A stretch of DNA of 58,504 nucleotides from Cytobacillus oceanisediminis (GTDB lineage Bacteria; Bacillota; Bacilli; Bacillales; Cytobacillaceae). Every line of letters starts with the position of its first letter. Positions within the stretch are counted from its first letter, which is position 1. The notes beneath the pieces were generated by a model. That model saw only the letters and a list, made by a program, of their open reading frames with translations. It searched no databases and was not told where the DNA came from. This document shows, piece by piece, positions 17,838-26,270 of this stretch. The DNA lies in the NCBI RefSeq assembly GCF_007830235.1, contig NZ_VLKI01000026.1, forward strand, positions 1 to 58,504, read 5' to 3'. The position numbers and the translations under genes are program-made.

Positions 17838-17981
17838 GTGAATACCAATAAATCGGATATGACTGGATTAGATCAATTAGATACAGCTGTTCTTTTACAG
17901 AAGATGATTGTGATATATGGAATGATTAACAACGGTACAAAAGAAGAAACAGAGACGAATCTATTTGAGGTGTTGGACTGA
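17838..17981 (+). CDS. small protein upstream of Replic_Relax gene
   Basis: GTG start, 47 residues (MNTNKSDMTGLDQLDTAVLLQKMIVIYGMINNGTKEETETNLFEVLD), with AAGGGGGAA seven bases upstream. The stop TGA overlaps the next start (ATGA), so translation is coupled. Acidic, with a short hydrophobic helix. No family recognised; its tight link to a replication-relaxation gene suggests a plasmid or ICE function. Confidence 0.5.
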   Translation: MNTNKSDMTGLDQLDTAVLLQKMIVIYGMINNGTKEETETNLFEVLD

Positions 17982-18572
17982 TGAGAAAACGGGATGTAGC
18001 CATTTTAAATGACCTGCAGCGCTTTCGATGCCTTACGAGGAACGACATCATCGAATTACATTTCAAAGGTCTTAAACAGCCGGTGACGTGCTGTAATACC
18101 ATTCTGAAAAGCTTGCGAAGGGATGGGCTTATTGATGTTAATGTGAATCATCAGCCTTATTTATACTTCCCTTCACCAGCCACCATTAAAAAGGATTCCG
18201 CCAAGATTCCGCATTTCCTTAAAATCGTTGAGTTTTATAAGAGTTTGATCAAGTATGAGGATCCAAAGACATTCATGGTAGAGCCTAAATACGATTCAAA
18301 GGTCCCTCTATTCCGAAAAGGTTAAGAATGGGAAGGTGCAGCGTTATGAGTCTTATTTTATGAGCAATGAATGGCAACAGGAACCATGGCAGCCACAAAA
18401 TAAAAAAGTGTTCCCTGCCGTTATTGTCATTACAGATACACGTTACAAGATAGAAAGCCCGTATATCAAGTTTTATCAAGTGCCTCATATCGATCTATTG
18501 GTGAATAGGTTTGAGCCGAAAAAAACAGATATTCAAATAAAGAACTCCACTTTAAAGTTAAAGAATGCTTAA
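17981..18572 (+). pseudogene. Replic_Relax (replication-relaxation) protein, internal deletion and frameshift
   Basis: The first frame (17981-18325) has the winged-helix start MRKRDVAILNDLQRFRCLTRNDIIELHFKGLKQPVTCCNTILKSLRRDGLIDVN typical of pfam13814. After FMVEPKYDSK the frame is lost. The other frame resumes YSEKVKNGKVQRYESYFMSNEWQQEPWQPQNKKVFPAVIVITDTRYKI...FYQVPHIDLLVNRF to 18572. The middle segment (CLF...PFFIEIQ in relatives) is missing, so about 30 codons were deleted together with a frame change. Such proteins are found on plasmids and integrative elements of Bacillus. Confidence 0.7.
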
Positions 18573-18601
18573 AAACGGCACCCTAAAGGTTGGATAATGA
18601 T

Positions 18602-18624
18602 AAAAAAGCCCCAAATAAGGGGCC
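18602..18624 (-). terminator. terminator of abrB
   Basis: Read on the minus strand, GCCCC-TTATTT-GGGGC is followed by TTTTTT; 19 bp after the abrB stop. Confidence 0.7.
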
Positions 18625-18642
18625 AGGATATTGTTTTTAAGC

Positions 18643-18927
18643 TTAATATTTTACCAATAAAGATTCTTCCATTTCCCGAATAAGACTTTCTGCTCCCTCC
18701 CGGCTAAGAATAATCTTTCCGTTAGCAAGGGAAAGATTATCGTCTGAAACTTCTCCTGTAACCTGACATGTTCTAGCAGATTCATATTTTCGAAGGATAA
18801 TTTTATCTTCGTCTACAAAGATTTCTAATGGATCTTTATCATTAATGTTCAGTGTGCGCCGAAGTTCCCGCGGAATAACAACACGACCTAATTCATCAAT
18901 CTTTCGAACAATACCTGTACTTTTCAT
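18643..18927 (-). CDS. abrB: AbrB-family transition-state regulator
   Basis: 94 residues starting MKSTGIVRKIDELGRVVIPRELRRTLNINDKDPLEIFVDEDKIILRKY, the AbrB swapped-hairpin DNA-binding domain, followed by a C-terminal multimerisation part with CQVTGEVSDDNLSLANGKIILSREGAESLI. It is very like B. subtilis AbrB/Abh, global repressors of post-exponential genes. AGGAGGATG precedes the start on the minus strand. Extra abrB copies are common on Bacillus plasmids, which fits the Replic_Relax neighbour. The single Cys (about residue 55) equals Cys-54 of AbrB. Intact. Confidence 0.93.
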   Translation of the reverse strand: MKSTGIVRKIDELGRVVIPRELRRTLNINDKDPLEIFVDEDKIILRKYESARTCQVTGEVSDDNLSLANGKIILSREGAESLIREMEESLLVKY

Positions 18928-19031
18928 TTTTTAACATCCTCCTACAAATAATAATTAAGCACATCATAACTAAAATAAACAACAATAACTGTTAAAGCTG
19001 TTAGAACAAGATATTCGGCAGCCCCAACAGT

Positions 19032-19313
19032 TCAAGTAGTGAAAGGAAACCGAACAGTGACCTTTGATGGGTATAGTAACTTAATGCCGTTTTTTGTGGC
19101 AGCATCTAGGATATAATGACTGACCATCCCAGCTAGGACAACTATTGAAACAGCCGGAACGGGAACAAACATGAACAACACTGCTCCAACAATCACTAAA
19201 AAGAGAAGGATATGCATGAAGGTTCGATGACCAAAAAGAAGGTTTATCACTTTTGATAAAATCGGCAACTTGGGGTCGCCGTTCCCAAAAAAGAAGATTG
19301 TACGTTTGGCCAT
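19032..19313 (-). pseudogene. YdjM-like membrane-bound metal-dependent hydrolase, 5' damaged
   Basis: LPILSKVINLLFGHRTFMHILLFLVIVGAVLFMF...GMVSHYILDAATKNGIKLLYPSKVTVRFPFTT matches the YdjM/DUF457 family, with the HRTFMH and SHYILDA metal-site motifs and two membrane segments. The family normally begins about 50 residues earlier with an N-terminal MxxxTH motif and a DIDxxxS motif; here the start (MAKRTIFFFGNGDPK) is an unrelated short sequence from a frame change. It is probably a remnant. Confidence 0.65.
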
Positions 19314-19382
19314 ATTTTAGACATAAATTAACCAACTACCTGTACGTTTAGCAGTTGGTTAATTTGCTCTATAGTGGTTGAA

Positions 19383-19622
19383 TTACATATTAAGTAAGTT
19401 AGCTGCTTCGAATAACTCTTCGCGATTTCCAGAAAGTGGAGGATAAATAACAGCTTGGTTAATATTCATTTTTATTTTTTTCGCTTCTTCTCTTTGAGCC
19501 CATGGAACGCGATTCCATCCCCTTGTAGCTAGGGCTCCCCAAGAACCTAGATCAAGACAAGTTCGATATTGCTCCTGTTTGTATGGAACACCATCTAATC
19601 CAAATAAATCACATACTACATT
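19383..19622 (-). pseudogene. C-terminal fragment of an unrecognised protein
   Basis: Minus-strand frame of about 78 codons: VVCDLFGLDGVPYKQEQYRTCLDLGSWGALATRGWNRVPWAQREEAKKIKMNINQAVIYPPLSGNREELFEAANLLNM and stop. It reads like true protein, lacks a start, and ends before YdjM-like sequence. Family not recognised; a phage or plasmid protein is possible. Confidence 0.4.
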
Positions 19623-19821
19623 ATATCATCACCACCTATGAAGAATTAGTATTCCTCTGATTTATAGCGTAATTTTGTAAGGAGTTAGTGGGAAATTAAC
19701 TAGAAATCCCATAACTTTTTCACAATCAAATGAATGTATTCTCCCAAATTAACAGAGAGACTATTCTACTAATTGCAGAGAGATTCAACTTTTCTTTACT
19801 TCACTTTATTATTCATTAAAT
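19623..19821. other. intergenic, repeated promoter flank
   Basis: No gene. From about 19768 onward the sequence (TACTAATTGCAGAGAGATTC...) matches 53823-53883, i.e. the flank of the palindromic promoter element before glutamate dehydrogenase. Confidence 0.5.
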
Positions 19822-19877
19822 ATGTAAGGCACCTTACATTTAAAAAAAGGGATTCCTAGTATACTCCTAAGTGTAAG
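19822..19877 (+). promoter_or_regulatory. palindromic redox promoter element (osmC copy)
   Basis: ATGTAAG-GCAC-CTTACAT is a perfect inverted repeat with 4-nt spacer, followed after 21 nt by TATACTCCTAAGTGTAAG, then the osmC start 34 bp on. The whole region matches the element before glutamate dehydrogenase at 53884-53940. Confidence 0.65.
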
Positions 19878-19910
19878 TTATTTAAAAACACTTTAGAGGA
19901 TGAATTAATC

Positions 19911-20187
19911 ATGGCATCAGTAAATTTCAATATCGTATCTACATCTCAAAAGGTAACAACTGAAGTGAAGGCATGAGCTTATACATTTTTTGTAGACGAG
20001 CCAAAAAACTTAGGTGGAAACGATAAGGGTGCAAATCCGCTAAATACACTACTTGGCTCTCTTGCAGGCTGTGAAAACTACATTGGCAATATAGTAGCAA
20101 AGGAAATGAAATTTAACCTTAACGGAATCGACTTCAAAATTGAAGGAGCTTTAGATCCAAGAGGGTTAATGGGAGATGCTTCTGTAA
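19911..20187 (+). pseudogene. OsmC-family peroxidase, 5' part (interrupted)
   Basis: MASVNFNIVSTSQKVTTEVKA, TGA (Arg expected), then AYTFFVDEPKNLGGNDKGANPLNTLLGSLAGCENYIGNIVAKEMKFNLNGIDFKIEGALDPRGLMGDASV. The LGSLAGC motif holds the peroxidatic Cys of OsmC/YhfA-like thiol peroxidases. At 20187 the sequence switches in mid-gene to leuA. The missing C-terminal half, with the resolving Cys (RCPVF), is found at 36610-36774. So this is one gene cut by a 16.4-kb insert, plus a nonsense codon. Confidence 0.85.
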
Positions 20188-20580
20188 CTTCGCGATGGAG
20201 AATAATCTCCGGGGTTAATTTAAACCAGTTGGAAAAATTGGAGATTGCTAGACAGCTTGAACGGTGTGGCGTTGACAATATGGAGGCCGGTCGTCCGGTT
20301 TCCTCCAAAGGGGATTTTGAAGCGGTAAGAGCCATAGCCCGGACGATTAAAAATAGTTTCGTTACTGGGCTGGCCAGAGCAACAAAATCAGACATTGACA
20401 TTGCGTGGGACGCTTTAAAAGATGCTGCAGAACCAAGGTTGCACGTTTTCATTGCCACCTCTCCATCCATATGAAATATAAATTAATGAAAAAACACCTG
20501 AGGAAGTGACTCAAACTGAGGTGGATATGGTTTCTTATGCGAAGAAACGTTTCCCGTATATTGAGTGGTCTGTGGTTGAT
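20188..20580 (+). pseudogene. leuA: 2-isopropylmalate synthase (LeuA) N-terminal fragment
   Basis: Starts at the codons for LRDGE (with a stop and a missing base just after) and continues SGVNLNQLEKLEIARQLERCGVDNMEAGRPVSSKGDFEAVRAIARTIKNSFVTGLARATKSDIDIAWDALKDAAEPRLHVFIATSP, then in a shifted frame MKKTPEEVTQTEVDMVSYAKKRFPYIEWS. This is LeuA from about residue 10 to 145. LeuA makes 2-isopropylmalate in leucine synthesis. The first ~9 residues are not upstream but at the far right end of the insert (36583-36610). Confidence 0.85.
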
Positions 20581-20621
20581 GCTGAATCGGCTACTTGGGG
20601 AAGCCATAAGTGATACTACGT

Positions 20622-20752
20622 ATATTTTGTAATGGGCGTAATTGAACGGGATAGTGAATTTAGTGGTGGTACTCTTTTCTGTTCTGTTATATTTATTGGA
20701 CCTGATGGTTCCCATTTGGGAAAACATCTAAAATTAAAATCCATTAACTTAA
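20622..20752 (+). pseudogene. nitrilase fragment
   Basis: VMGVIERDSEFSGGTLFCSVIFIGPDGSHLGKHLKLK matches the central strand of nitrilases (GVIERD...GTLYCT...FGPDG..LGKHRKL, with the catalytic Lys region). It has neither start nor end and directly follows the leuA fragment. Confidence 0.65.
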
Positions 20753-20809
20753 GTTATTTAAAGCTCCTTGATATATAAGTGAAATTAAAAAGAGCTGGGG
20801 TGAAAATTT

Positions 20810-20942
20810 ATGATAAAAGTAACTGTGAATCTAAGTTATAAAGGAAAAAATTATTTAACGAATGTAATTGTTAAAAAGGACATCTGAAAAACAGATTTTG
20901 CATATCGCACAAGAGCAAATTAAGCAACAATGGTTAAATTAA
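20810..20942 (+). pseudogene. BA3454-type small stress-response protein, frameshifted
   Basis: MIKVTVNLSYKGKNYLTNVIVKKD, then after a one-base loss TSEKQILHIAQEQIKQQWLN and stop. This matches the ~45-residue BA3454 family of Bacillus stress proteins (MVKVxVxVxYKGKxYxTNVIVxxGxSxExIxxIAxEQVxxQW). The frameshift lies near 20881. A GGGGTGA site precedes the ATG. Function of the family is unknown. Confidence 0.65.
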
Positions 20943-20986
20943 TAAAGTGAATCTCCAGACCTTTAAGTGAAAGGGGCAACAAGTCC

Positions 20987-21676
20987 TTGAATGAGAAAAA
21001 AGAAGTTGGAGAAAAAGCTGTAGATTTTGTGAAAGAAGGGATGGTAGTTGGACTAGGAACTGGTACTACTGTACTCTATACCATTTCTAAGCTTGGGAAA
21101 TTAGTACAACAAGGATTTTATATTAAAGGAATCCCAACGTCCAAACAAACAGAAAAATTAGCAATAGAAGTAGGAATTCCACTTGTTTCCTTTAATGAGA
21201 TTGATCATATTGATCTTGCCATAGATGGTGCTGATGAGGTGAATCGTGAATTAGACCTTATTAAAGGGGGTGGCGGAGCCCTTTTAAGAGAGAAAATAAT
21301 CGCAAAAGCAGCAAAAAATTTTATAGTAGTAGCTGACTCACAAAAAGTGGTGAATCAATTAGGGTCTTTCCCACTACCAGTTGAGGTGGTACCTTTTGGA
21401 TTTGAAATGACAATGAAACATATACGCGAGCTTGGAGGCAGTCCAAAGTTACGACAAAAAAATGAGCTTCCTTATATAACCGATAACGGTAACTATATTA
21501 TTGATTGTGTTTTCTCAGAATTAAAATTTCCGGAATATTTGGAAAAACGCTTTAATATGATACCTGGTGTGGTCGATAATGGACTATTTATTGGAATGGC
21601 TGACATTGTCATTACCTTGGATCGAGATAAGAATATTACTATATATAAGCGGGGCCAGGATTTGATAAGTACATGA
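20987..21676 (+). CDS. rpiA: ribose-5-phosphate isomerase A
   Basis: 229 residues. Motifs GLGTGTTV, GIPTSKQTEKLA, IDLAIDGADEVN, LIKGGGGALLREKIIA and VVEVVP-like LPVEVVPFGF are those of RpiA; the Asp pair in DGADE and Lys in KGGGGA are catalytic. It interconverts ribulose 5-phosphate and ribose 5-phosphate in the non-oxidative pentose phosphate pathway. TTG start at 20987 after AAAGGGGCAA. It leads a run of six pentose phosphate and glycolytic genes. B. subtilis uses RpiB, so an RpiA here is an accessory feature. Intact. Confidence 0.92.
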   Translation: MNEKKEVGEKAVDFVKEGMVVGLGTGTTVLYTISKLGKLVQQGFYIKGIPTSKQTEKLAIEVGIPLVSFNEIDHIDLAIDGADEVNRELDLIKGGGGALLREKIIAKAAKNFIVVADSQKVVNQLGSFPLPVEVVPFGFEMTMKHIRELGGSPKLRQKNELPYITDNGNYIIDCVFSELKFPEYLEKRFNMIPGVVDNGLFIGMADIVITLDRDKNITIYKRGQDLIST

Positions 21677-21728
21677 AAATGTATTTAATTGTGTTTTTAG
21701 TAATACTGTTTAGTACTTACAAACTGGT

Positions 21729-21757
21729 TTGACATTAAATATAGTGATAATTGTTAT
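21729..21757 (+). promoter_or_regulatory. possible sigma-A promoter of the zwf operon
   Basis: TTGACA (21729-21734), 17 nt, TGTTAT (21752-21757). Just upstream TACT-GTTT-AGTA (about 21703-21714) is a small perfect palindrome. The -10 match is only 4 of 6. Confidence 0.4.
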
Positions 21758-21778
21758 CAATTAATAGGAGGACTTAAA

Positions 21779-23281
21779 TTGGAATCAATGACCTTCGTTT
21801 TATTTGGGGCAACAGGGGATTTGGCTAAGAGGAAAATTTTCCCTGCTATTTATAATTTGTATTTAGATCAAAAATTACCTCAACCTATATCTGTTATTGG
21901 ACTTGGAAGAAGTAACCTATCTCATATTAATTTTCAAGAAAAAGTAAAAGAGTCTATAATAACCTTTTCACGCCGTTTTGAACATGAAACTGCTGAAATG
22001 GGAGATTTTCTAAATGCTTTTCGGTATAACACTTTAGACGTTAACAATACAGGAGATTATCAAAAATTACTACATTTGGTTAAGCAAAGAGAAGAGGAAC
22101 TGCAAATAAAGGAAAATCGAATGTTTTATCTTTCTGTTGCCCCAGAATTTTTTGACATTATTGCTTTAAATATCAGGGATAGTGGATTAGGAGCAACGAA
22201 TGGTTGGAAACGTTTGATGATAGAAAAACCATTTGGTCATGATCTTCAATCTGCCCGTCAACTTAATAAAAAATTAAGTTCTGCATTTGAAGAAGAAGAG
22301 ATATATCGGATTGACCATTACTTAGGTAAGCCAATGGTTCAGAATCTAGAGGCCCTAGAATTTGCAAACCCAGTCCTACAGTCAATTTGGAATAAAAAAC
22401 ATATCGCAAATGTTCAAATTACTGCGAGTGAAACGGTTGGGGTTGAGAAAAGAGCCGGTTATTATGATCAAGCAGGGGCGATACGCGATATGGTTCAAAA
22501 CCATATGCTGCAAATGCTAATGATGACGGCCATGAACCTTCCTAAAAAAATCAATGCTTCTGAAATCCGAAATGAAAAAAGGAAAGTAATAGAAGCTCTC
22601 CTGCCAGTAAAAAAAGAAGATGTACATACCCAAATCGTTCGTGGCCAGTATATTTCAGGGGAGATTAATGGTCAGAGGGTTCCAGGGTATAAGGATGAAA
22701 CTGGAGTGGATTCTGATTCCAACACTGATACATTTATAGCAGCTCGAGTTTGGATTGATAATCCGTTTTGGTCTGGTGTTCCCTTCTATATTCGGACAGG
22801 AAAAAGAATGAGGGAAAAGTCTACTCGTATCGTAATCGAATTTAAAAATACTTTAGACCTTAATCAAAAAGTAGAGCCTAATTTATTAATCATCGAAATA
22901 AGCCCAGGCGAAAATGTCTCACTACAATTAAACAGCAAAAACCCGATGAATAATGGAAATATTGAACCTGTTAGAATTAATTTTTCATGTGAAGATTCAG
23001 TAGGCAATGGCTCAGAAGTCCCTGAGGCTTATGAAAGGCTAATTTATGATGCTTTAATCGGAGATTCCACATTCTTTGCCCATTGGAAAGAAGTCGAATT
23101 ATCGTGGGAATGGGTACAACCGATTCTTGACGCATTTGATGAAAATCTACTGCCATTCCATGAATATTCATCAGGTTCATATGGTCCGGATGCCTCAAAT
23201 TCCCTCTTATTAGAAAATGGGTTTAAATGGTGGCTAGATGAAAAAATACAAGAAAACAAAGAGAAGTTACTTCTAAAATAA
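21779..23281 (+). CDS. zwf: glucose-6-phosphate 1-dehydrogenase
   Basis: 500 residues, full length. GATGDLAKRK (10-19) binds the nucleotide; RIDHYLGKPMVQNLEALEFAN holds the catalytic His-Asp-Lys site; later FYIRTGKRMREKSTRIVIEFK is conserved. It oxidises glucose 6-phosphate to 6-phosphogluconolactone and gives NADPH, the first step of the oxidative pentose phosphate pathway. TTG start after ATAGGAGGA. Followed 21 bp later by tkt, with gnd, tal and pgi in line, so one transcript is likely. No 6-phosphogluconolactonase gene is visible. Confidence 0.95.
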   Translation: MESMTFVLFGATGDLAKRKIFPAIYNLYLDQKLPQPISVIGLGRSNLSHINFQEKVKESIITFSRRFEHETAEMGDFLNAFRYNTLDVNNTGDYQKLLHLVKQREEELQIKENRMFYLSVAPEFFDIIALNIRDSGLGATNGWKRLMIEKPFGHDLQSARQLNKKLSSAFEEEEIYRIDHYLGKPMVQNLEALEFANPVLQSIWNKKHIANVQITASETVGVEKRAGYYDQAGAIRDMVQNHMLQMLMMTAMNLPKKINASEIRNEKRKVIEALLPVKKEDVHTQIVRGQYISGEINGQRVPGYKDETGVDSDSNTDTFIAARVWIDNPFWSGVPFYIRTGKRMREKSTRIVIEFKNTLDLNQKVEPNLLIIEISPGENVSLQLNSKNPMNNGNIEPVRINFSCEDSVGNGSEVPEAYERLIYDALIGDSTFFAHWKEVELSWEWVQPILDAFDENLLPFHEYSSGSYGPDASNSLLLENGFKWWLDEKIQENKEKLLLK

Positions 23282-23302
23282 GGTTCAAGGAGAAATATTA
23301 AA

Positions 23303-25297
23303 ATGACACAAAATATTGAGAACTTAGCTGTTACGACCATTCGAACATTATCTATCGATGCCGTCAATGCGGCAAATTCGGGTCATCCAGGTCTCCCAAT
23401 GGGCGCAGCCCCAATGGCTTATTCCTTATGGGCCAACCATTTGAATCATAATCCTGGAAATCCAAAATGGTTTAATCGTGACCGATTCGTTTTATCAGCC
23501 GGTCATGGATCCAGTTTATTATATAGCCTGCTCCATTTAACTGGTTATGATGTCACGATTGATGATTTGAAGAACTTTAGAAAATTGAACAGCAGGACGC
23601 CGGGGCATCCTGAATTTGGTCATACTCCTGGCGTAGAAGCAACGACTGGTCCCTTGGGACAAGGGATAGCAAACGCGGTCGGAATGGCAATGGCGGAAGC
23701 TCATTTAGCGGCAAAGTTTAATAAAGAAGGGCACCCTGTTATTGATCACTATACATATTCTTTAGTTGGCGACGGCGACCTAATGGAAGGTATTTCCTAT
23801 GAGGCGATGTCAATGGCTGGACATATGAAACTTGGTAAGCTAATTGTTCTGTATGATTCAAATGATATATCCCTTGATGGTGAATTGAACGTTTCTTTTT
23901 CCGAAAACATTGAGAAAAGAGCAGAATCTGCTCACTGGCATTATGTAAGAGTGGATAATGGGAACGACATAGAAGCCATTACTAGTGCAATTGAATTGGC
24001 AAAACGAAATACCGATCAACCAAGTATTATTGAAATTAGAACAATTATTGGATATGGAAGCCCTAAGTTAGCAGGAACAAACAAAGTACATGGGGCACCA
24101 CTTGGACTAGAAGAAGGAAAAGCGACAAAACAAGCTTATAACTGGCTTTTTGAAGAAGAATTCTATATTCCAGAAGAAGTAAAAGCTCATTTTGAACAGG
24201 TAAAACGAAAAGGAATGGATACTGAACAAAACTGGAACCTATTATTTGATTCTTACCGTAAAGCTTATCCAGAATTAGCAGAACAGTTAACAAATGCTAT
24301 TTCTGGAAAAGTCTTAATCGATGTGAAAGATGTTTTAACATTCGACGCAGGTAAAGCAATATCAACTCGAGTTGCCAGTGGAGAAGCAATCAATCATTAT
24401 GTAAAATCAGTTCCAGCGATTTTTGGGGGAAGTGCAGATTTATCTCATTCTACCCTGACCGAAATTAAGGGAGAACAGATTTACGCAGTGGAATCCTACG
24501 CAGCACATAATGTTTACTTCGGTGTTCGTGAACATGCAATGGGTGCAGCAGCAAATGGGATGGCTTATCACGGTGGAGTGAAGACTTTTGTAAGTACATT
24601 CTTTGTATTTAATGATTATCTTCGCCCTTCTATCCGTCTTGCGGCTCTATCGAAACTTCCCGTCATCTATGTCTTTACACATGATTCCATTGCAGTAGGT
24701 GAAGATGGTCCCACACATGAGCCAGTTGAACACTTAGCAGCACTCCGGTCGATACCTGGATTAACGGTTATTAGGCCAACTGATGCAAATGAAACGGCAA
24801 GTGCCTGGGCGTATGCTCTTCAGCAATCAGAAGGACCAGTAGCATTGATCTTAAGCCGCCAAAACCTGCCTGTGTATAACGAAACAAAAGCGAATCTGGA
24901 TAGTGTTTCCAAAGGAGCTTATTTATTGGATGAGACTAATTCCACACCAGAAGTTATTTTAATTGCTACTGGTTCTGAAGTTTCATTAGCTGTAAACGCA
25001 AAAGCCGAGCTCGAAAATGAAAATCGATCTGTTCGTATCGTTGCAATGCCAAGCTGGGAATTGTTTAGCCAGCAATCAGCAGAATATAAAGAATCGGTAC
25101 TGCCGTCTTCCATTTCAAAACGAGTTGCGATTGAAATGGGTATTTCATTGGGATGGGAACGCTTTGTTGGATTTGAAGGAAAAGTGTTATCCATTGAATC
25201 ATTTGGTGCTTCAGGAGATGGTGCTTCGGTTATGAAACAGTTTGGATTTACGACTGAAAATGTAGTTCAAATTACGAAAAGTCTTTTGAATTCTTAG
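23303..25297 (+). CDS. tkt: transketolase
   Basis: 664 residues, full length. N-terminal domain AANSGHPGLPMGAAPMAY, GPLGQGIANAVGMAMAE, and the thiamine diphosphate motif GDGDLMEG near residue 155. Middle domain FGGSADLSHSTLTEIKG, VREHAMGAAANGMAYHGG, FTHDSIAVGEDGPTHEPVEHLAALR. C-terminal SFGASGDGASVMKQFGFT. It transfers two-carbon units between sugar phosphates. Site AAGGAGAAATATTAAA before ATG. No lesion seen. Confidence 0.95.
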   Translation: MTQNIENLAVTTIRTLSIDAVNAANSGHPGLPMGAAPMAYSLWANHLNHNPGNPKWFNRDRFVLSAGHGSSLLYSLLHLTGYDVTIDDLKNFRKLNSRTPGHPEFGHTPGVEATTGPLGQGIANAVGMAMAEAHLAAKFNKEGHPVIDHYTYSLVGDGDLMEGISYEAMSMAGHMKLGKLIVLYDSNDISLDGELNVSFSENIEKRAESAHWHYVRVDNGNDIEAITSAIELAKRNTDQPSIIEIRTIIGYGSPKLAGTNKVHGAPLGLEEGKATKQAYNWLFEEEFYIPEEVKAHFEQVKRKGMDTEQNWNLLFDSYRKAYPELAEQLTNAISGKVLIDVKDVLTFDAGKAISTRVASGEAINHYVKSVPAIFGGSADLSHSTLTEIKGEQIYAVESYAAHNVYFGVREHAMGAAANGMAYHGGVKTFVSTFFVFNDYLRPSIRLAALSKLPVIYVFTHDSIAVGEDGPTHEPVEHLAALRSIPGLTVIRPTDANETASAWAYALQQSEGPVALILSRQNLPVYNETKANLDSVSKGAYLLDETNSTPEVILIATGSEVSLAVNAKAELENENRSVRIVAMPSWELFSQQSAEYKESVLPSSISKRVAIEMGISLGWERFVGFEGKVLSIESFGASGDGASVMKQFGFTTENVVQITKSLLNS

Positions 25298-25341
25298 GAG
25301 GGAATTACTTTTAAAAAAATAAAAAACCGGAGGAAGACACT

Positions 25342-26235
25342 ATGAAGGTTGGATTAATTGGTTTAGGGAAAATGGGTTTGAATTTAGGACAAAATTTATT
25401 AGATCACCATCACGAAGTAGTAGCATTCGATGTTAACCCAAGTGCTGTCGAAGAAATGAAGAAATTTGGAGCTGTTGGTGTATCAAGCTATAAAGAACTT
25501 GTCCAGTCCTTAGAAAAACCAAGAATTATTTGGATTATGGTTCAACATGCGGTTGTTGATTTAGTCGTTGGAGAGATTAAACCATTTTTAGACAAAGGTG
25601 ATATTGTTATCGAAGCGGGTAATTCCCATTATAAGGAATCAATACAGCGTTATAATGAATTAAAAGAATTTGGTGTAAGATTTATGGATGCAGGTACCTC
25701 AGGCGGTATGGAAGGTGCCCGGAATGGTGCTTGTTATGTGATTGGCGGCGATCCTGATGCATGGGAAATAGTTCAACCGATTTTTAAAGATACAGCAGTG
25801 GAAAATGGTTTCTTATATGCGGGTAAAGCAGGCAGCGGACACTTCTTAAAAATGGTTCATAATGGCATAGAGTACGCAATGATGGCTGCTATAGGTGAAG
25901 GATTTGAAGTGCTTGAAAAAAGTGAATTTGATTATGATTACGAAAAGGTAGCAAGGGTTTGGAATAATGGCTCTGTTATTCGTTCATGGTTAATGGAATT
26001 AACAGAAAATGCATTTTCAAAAGATTCTAAATTGGATGAAATTAAAGGTATCATGCACTCCTCAGGTGAAGGAAAATGGACCGTTGAAACCGCTCTAAAT
26101 TTACAAACTGCTACTCCAGTTATAACTATGTCTTTATTGATGCGTTACCGTTCCTTAGAAAATGATACTTTTACTGGAAAAGTTGTAGCCGCATTAAGAA
26201 ATGAATTTGGTGGACATGCTGTTGTAAAGAAATAA
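25342..26235 (+). CDS. gnd: 6-phosphogluconate dehydrogenase, short (Gnd-related, YqeC-type)
   Basis: 297 residues, the short tetramer-type family (about 300) rather than the 470-residue NADP enzyme. GLIGLGKMGLNLGQNLLDHHHEVVAFDVN is the Rossmann start; EAGNSHYKES, DAGTSGGMEGARNGACYVIGG and GKAGSGHFLKMVHNGIEYAMM are the substrate and catalytic motifs (Lys in FLKMVHN). Asp-30 at the end of the second strand is usual for NAD preference; NADP forms have Asn-Arg there. It makes ribulose 5-phosphate and CO2. CGGAGGAAG before ATG. Cofactor choice is an inference. Confidence 0.93.
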   Translation: MKVGLIGLGKMGLNLGQNLLDHHHEVVAFDVNPSAVEEMKKFGAVGVSSYKELVQSLEKPRIIWIMVQHAVVDLVVGEIKPFLDKGDIVIEAGNSHYKESIQRYNELKEFGVRFMDAGTSGGMEGARNGACYVIGGDPDAWEIVQPIFKDTAVENGFLYAGKAGSGHFLKMVHNGIEYAMMAAIGEGFEVLEKSEFDYDYEKVARVWNNGSVIRSWLMELTENAFSKDSKLDEIKGIMHSSGEGKWTVETALNLQTATPVITMSLLMRYRSLENDTFTGKVVAALRNEFGGHAVVKK

Positions 26236-26270
26236 AATAGCATATTAGTTTACAAAATGGAGGAACGAAA

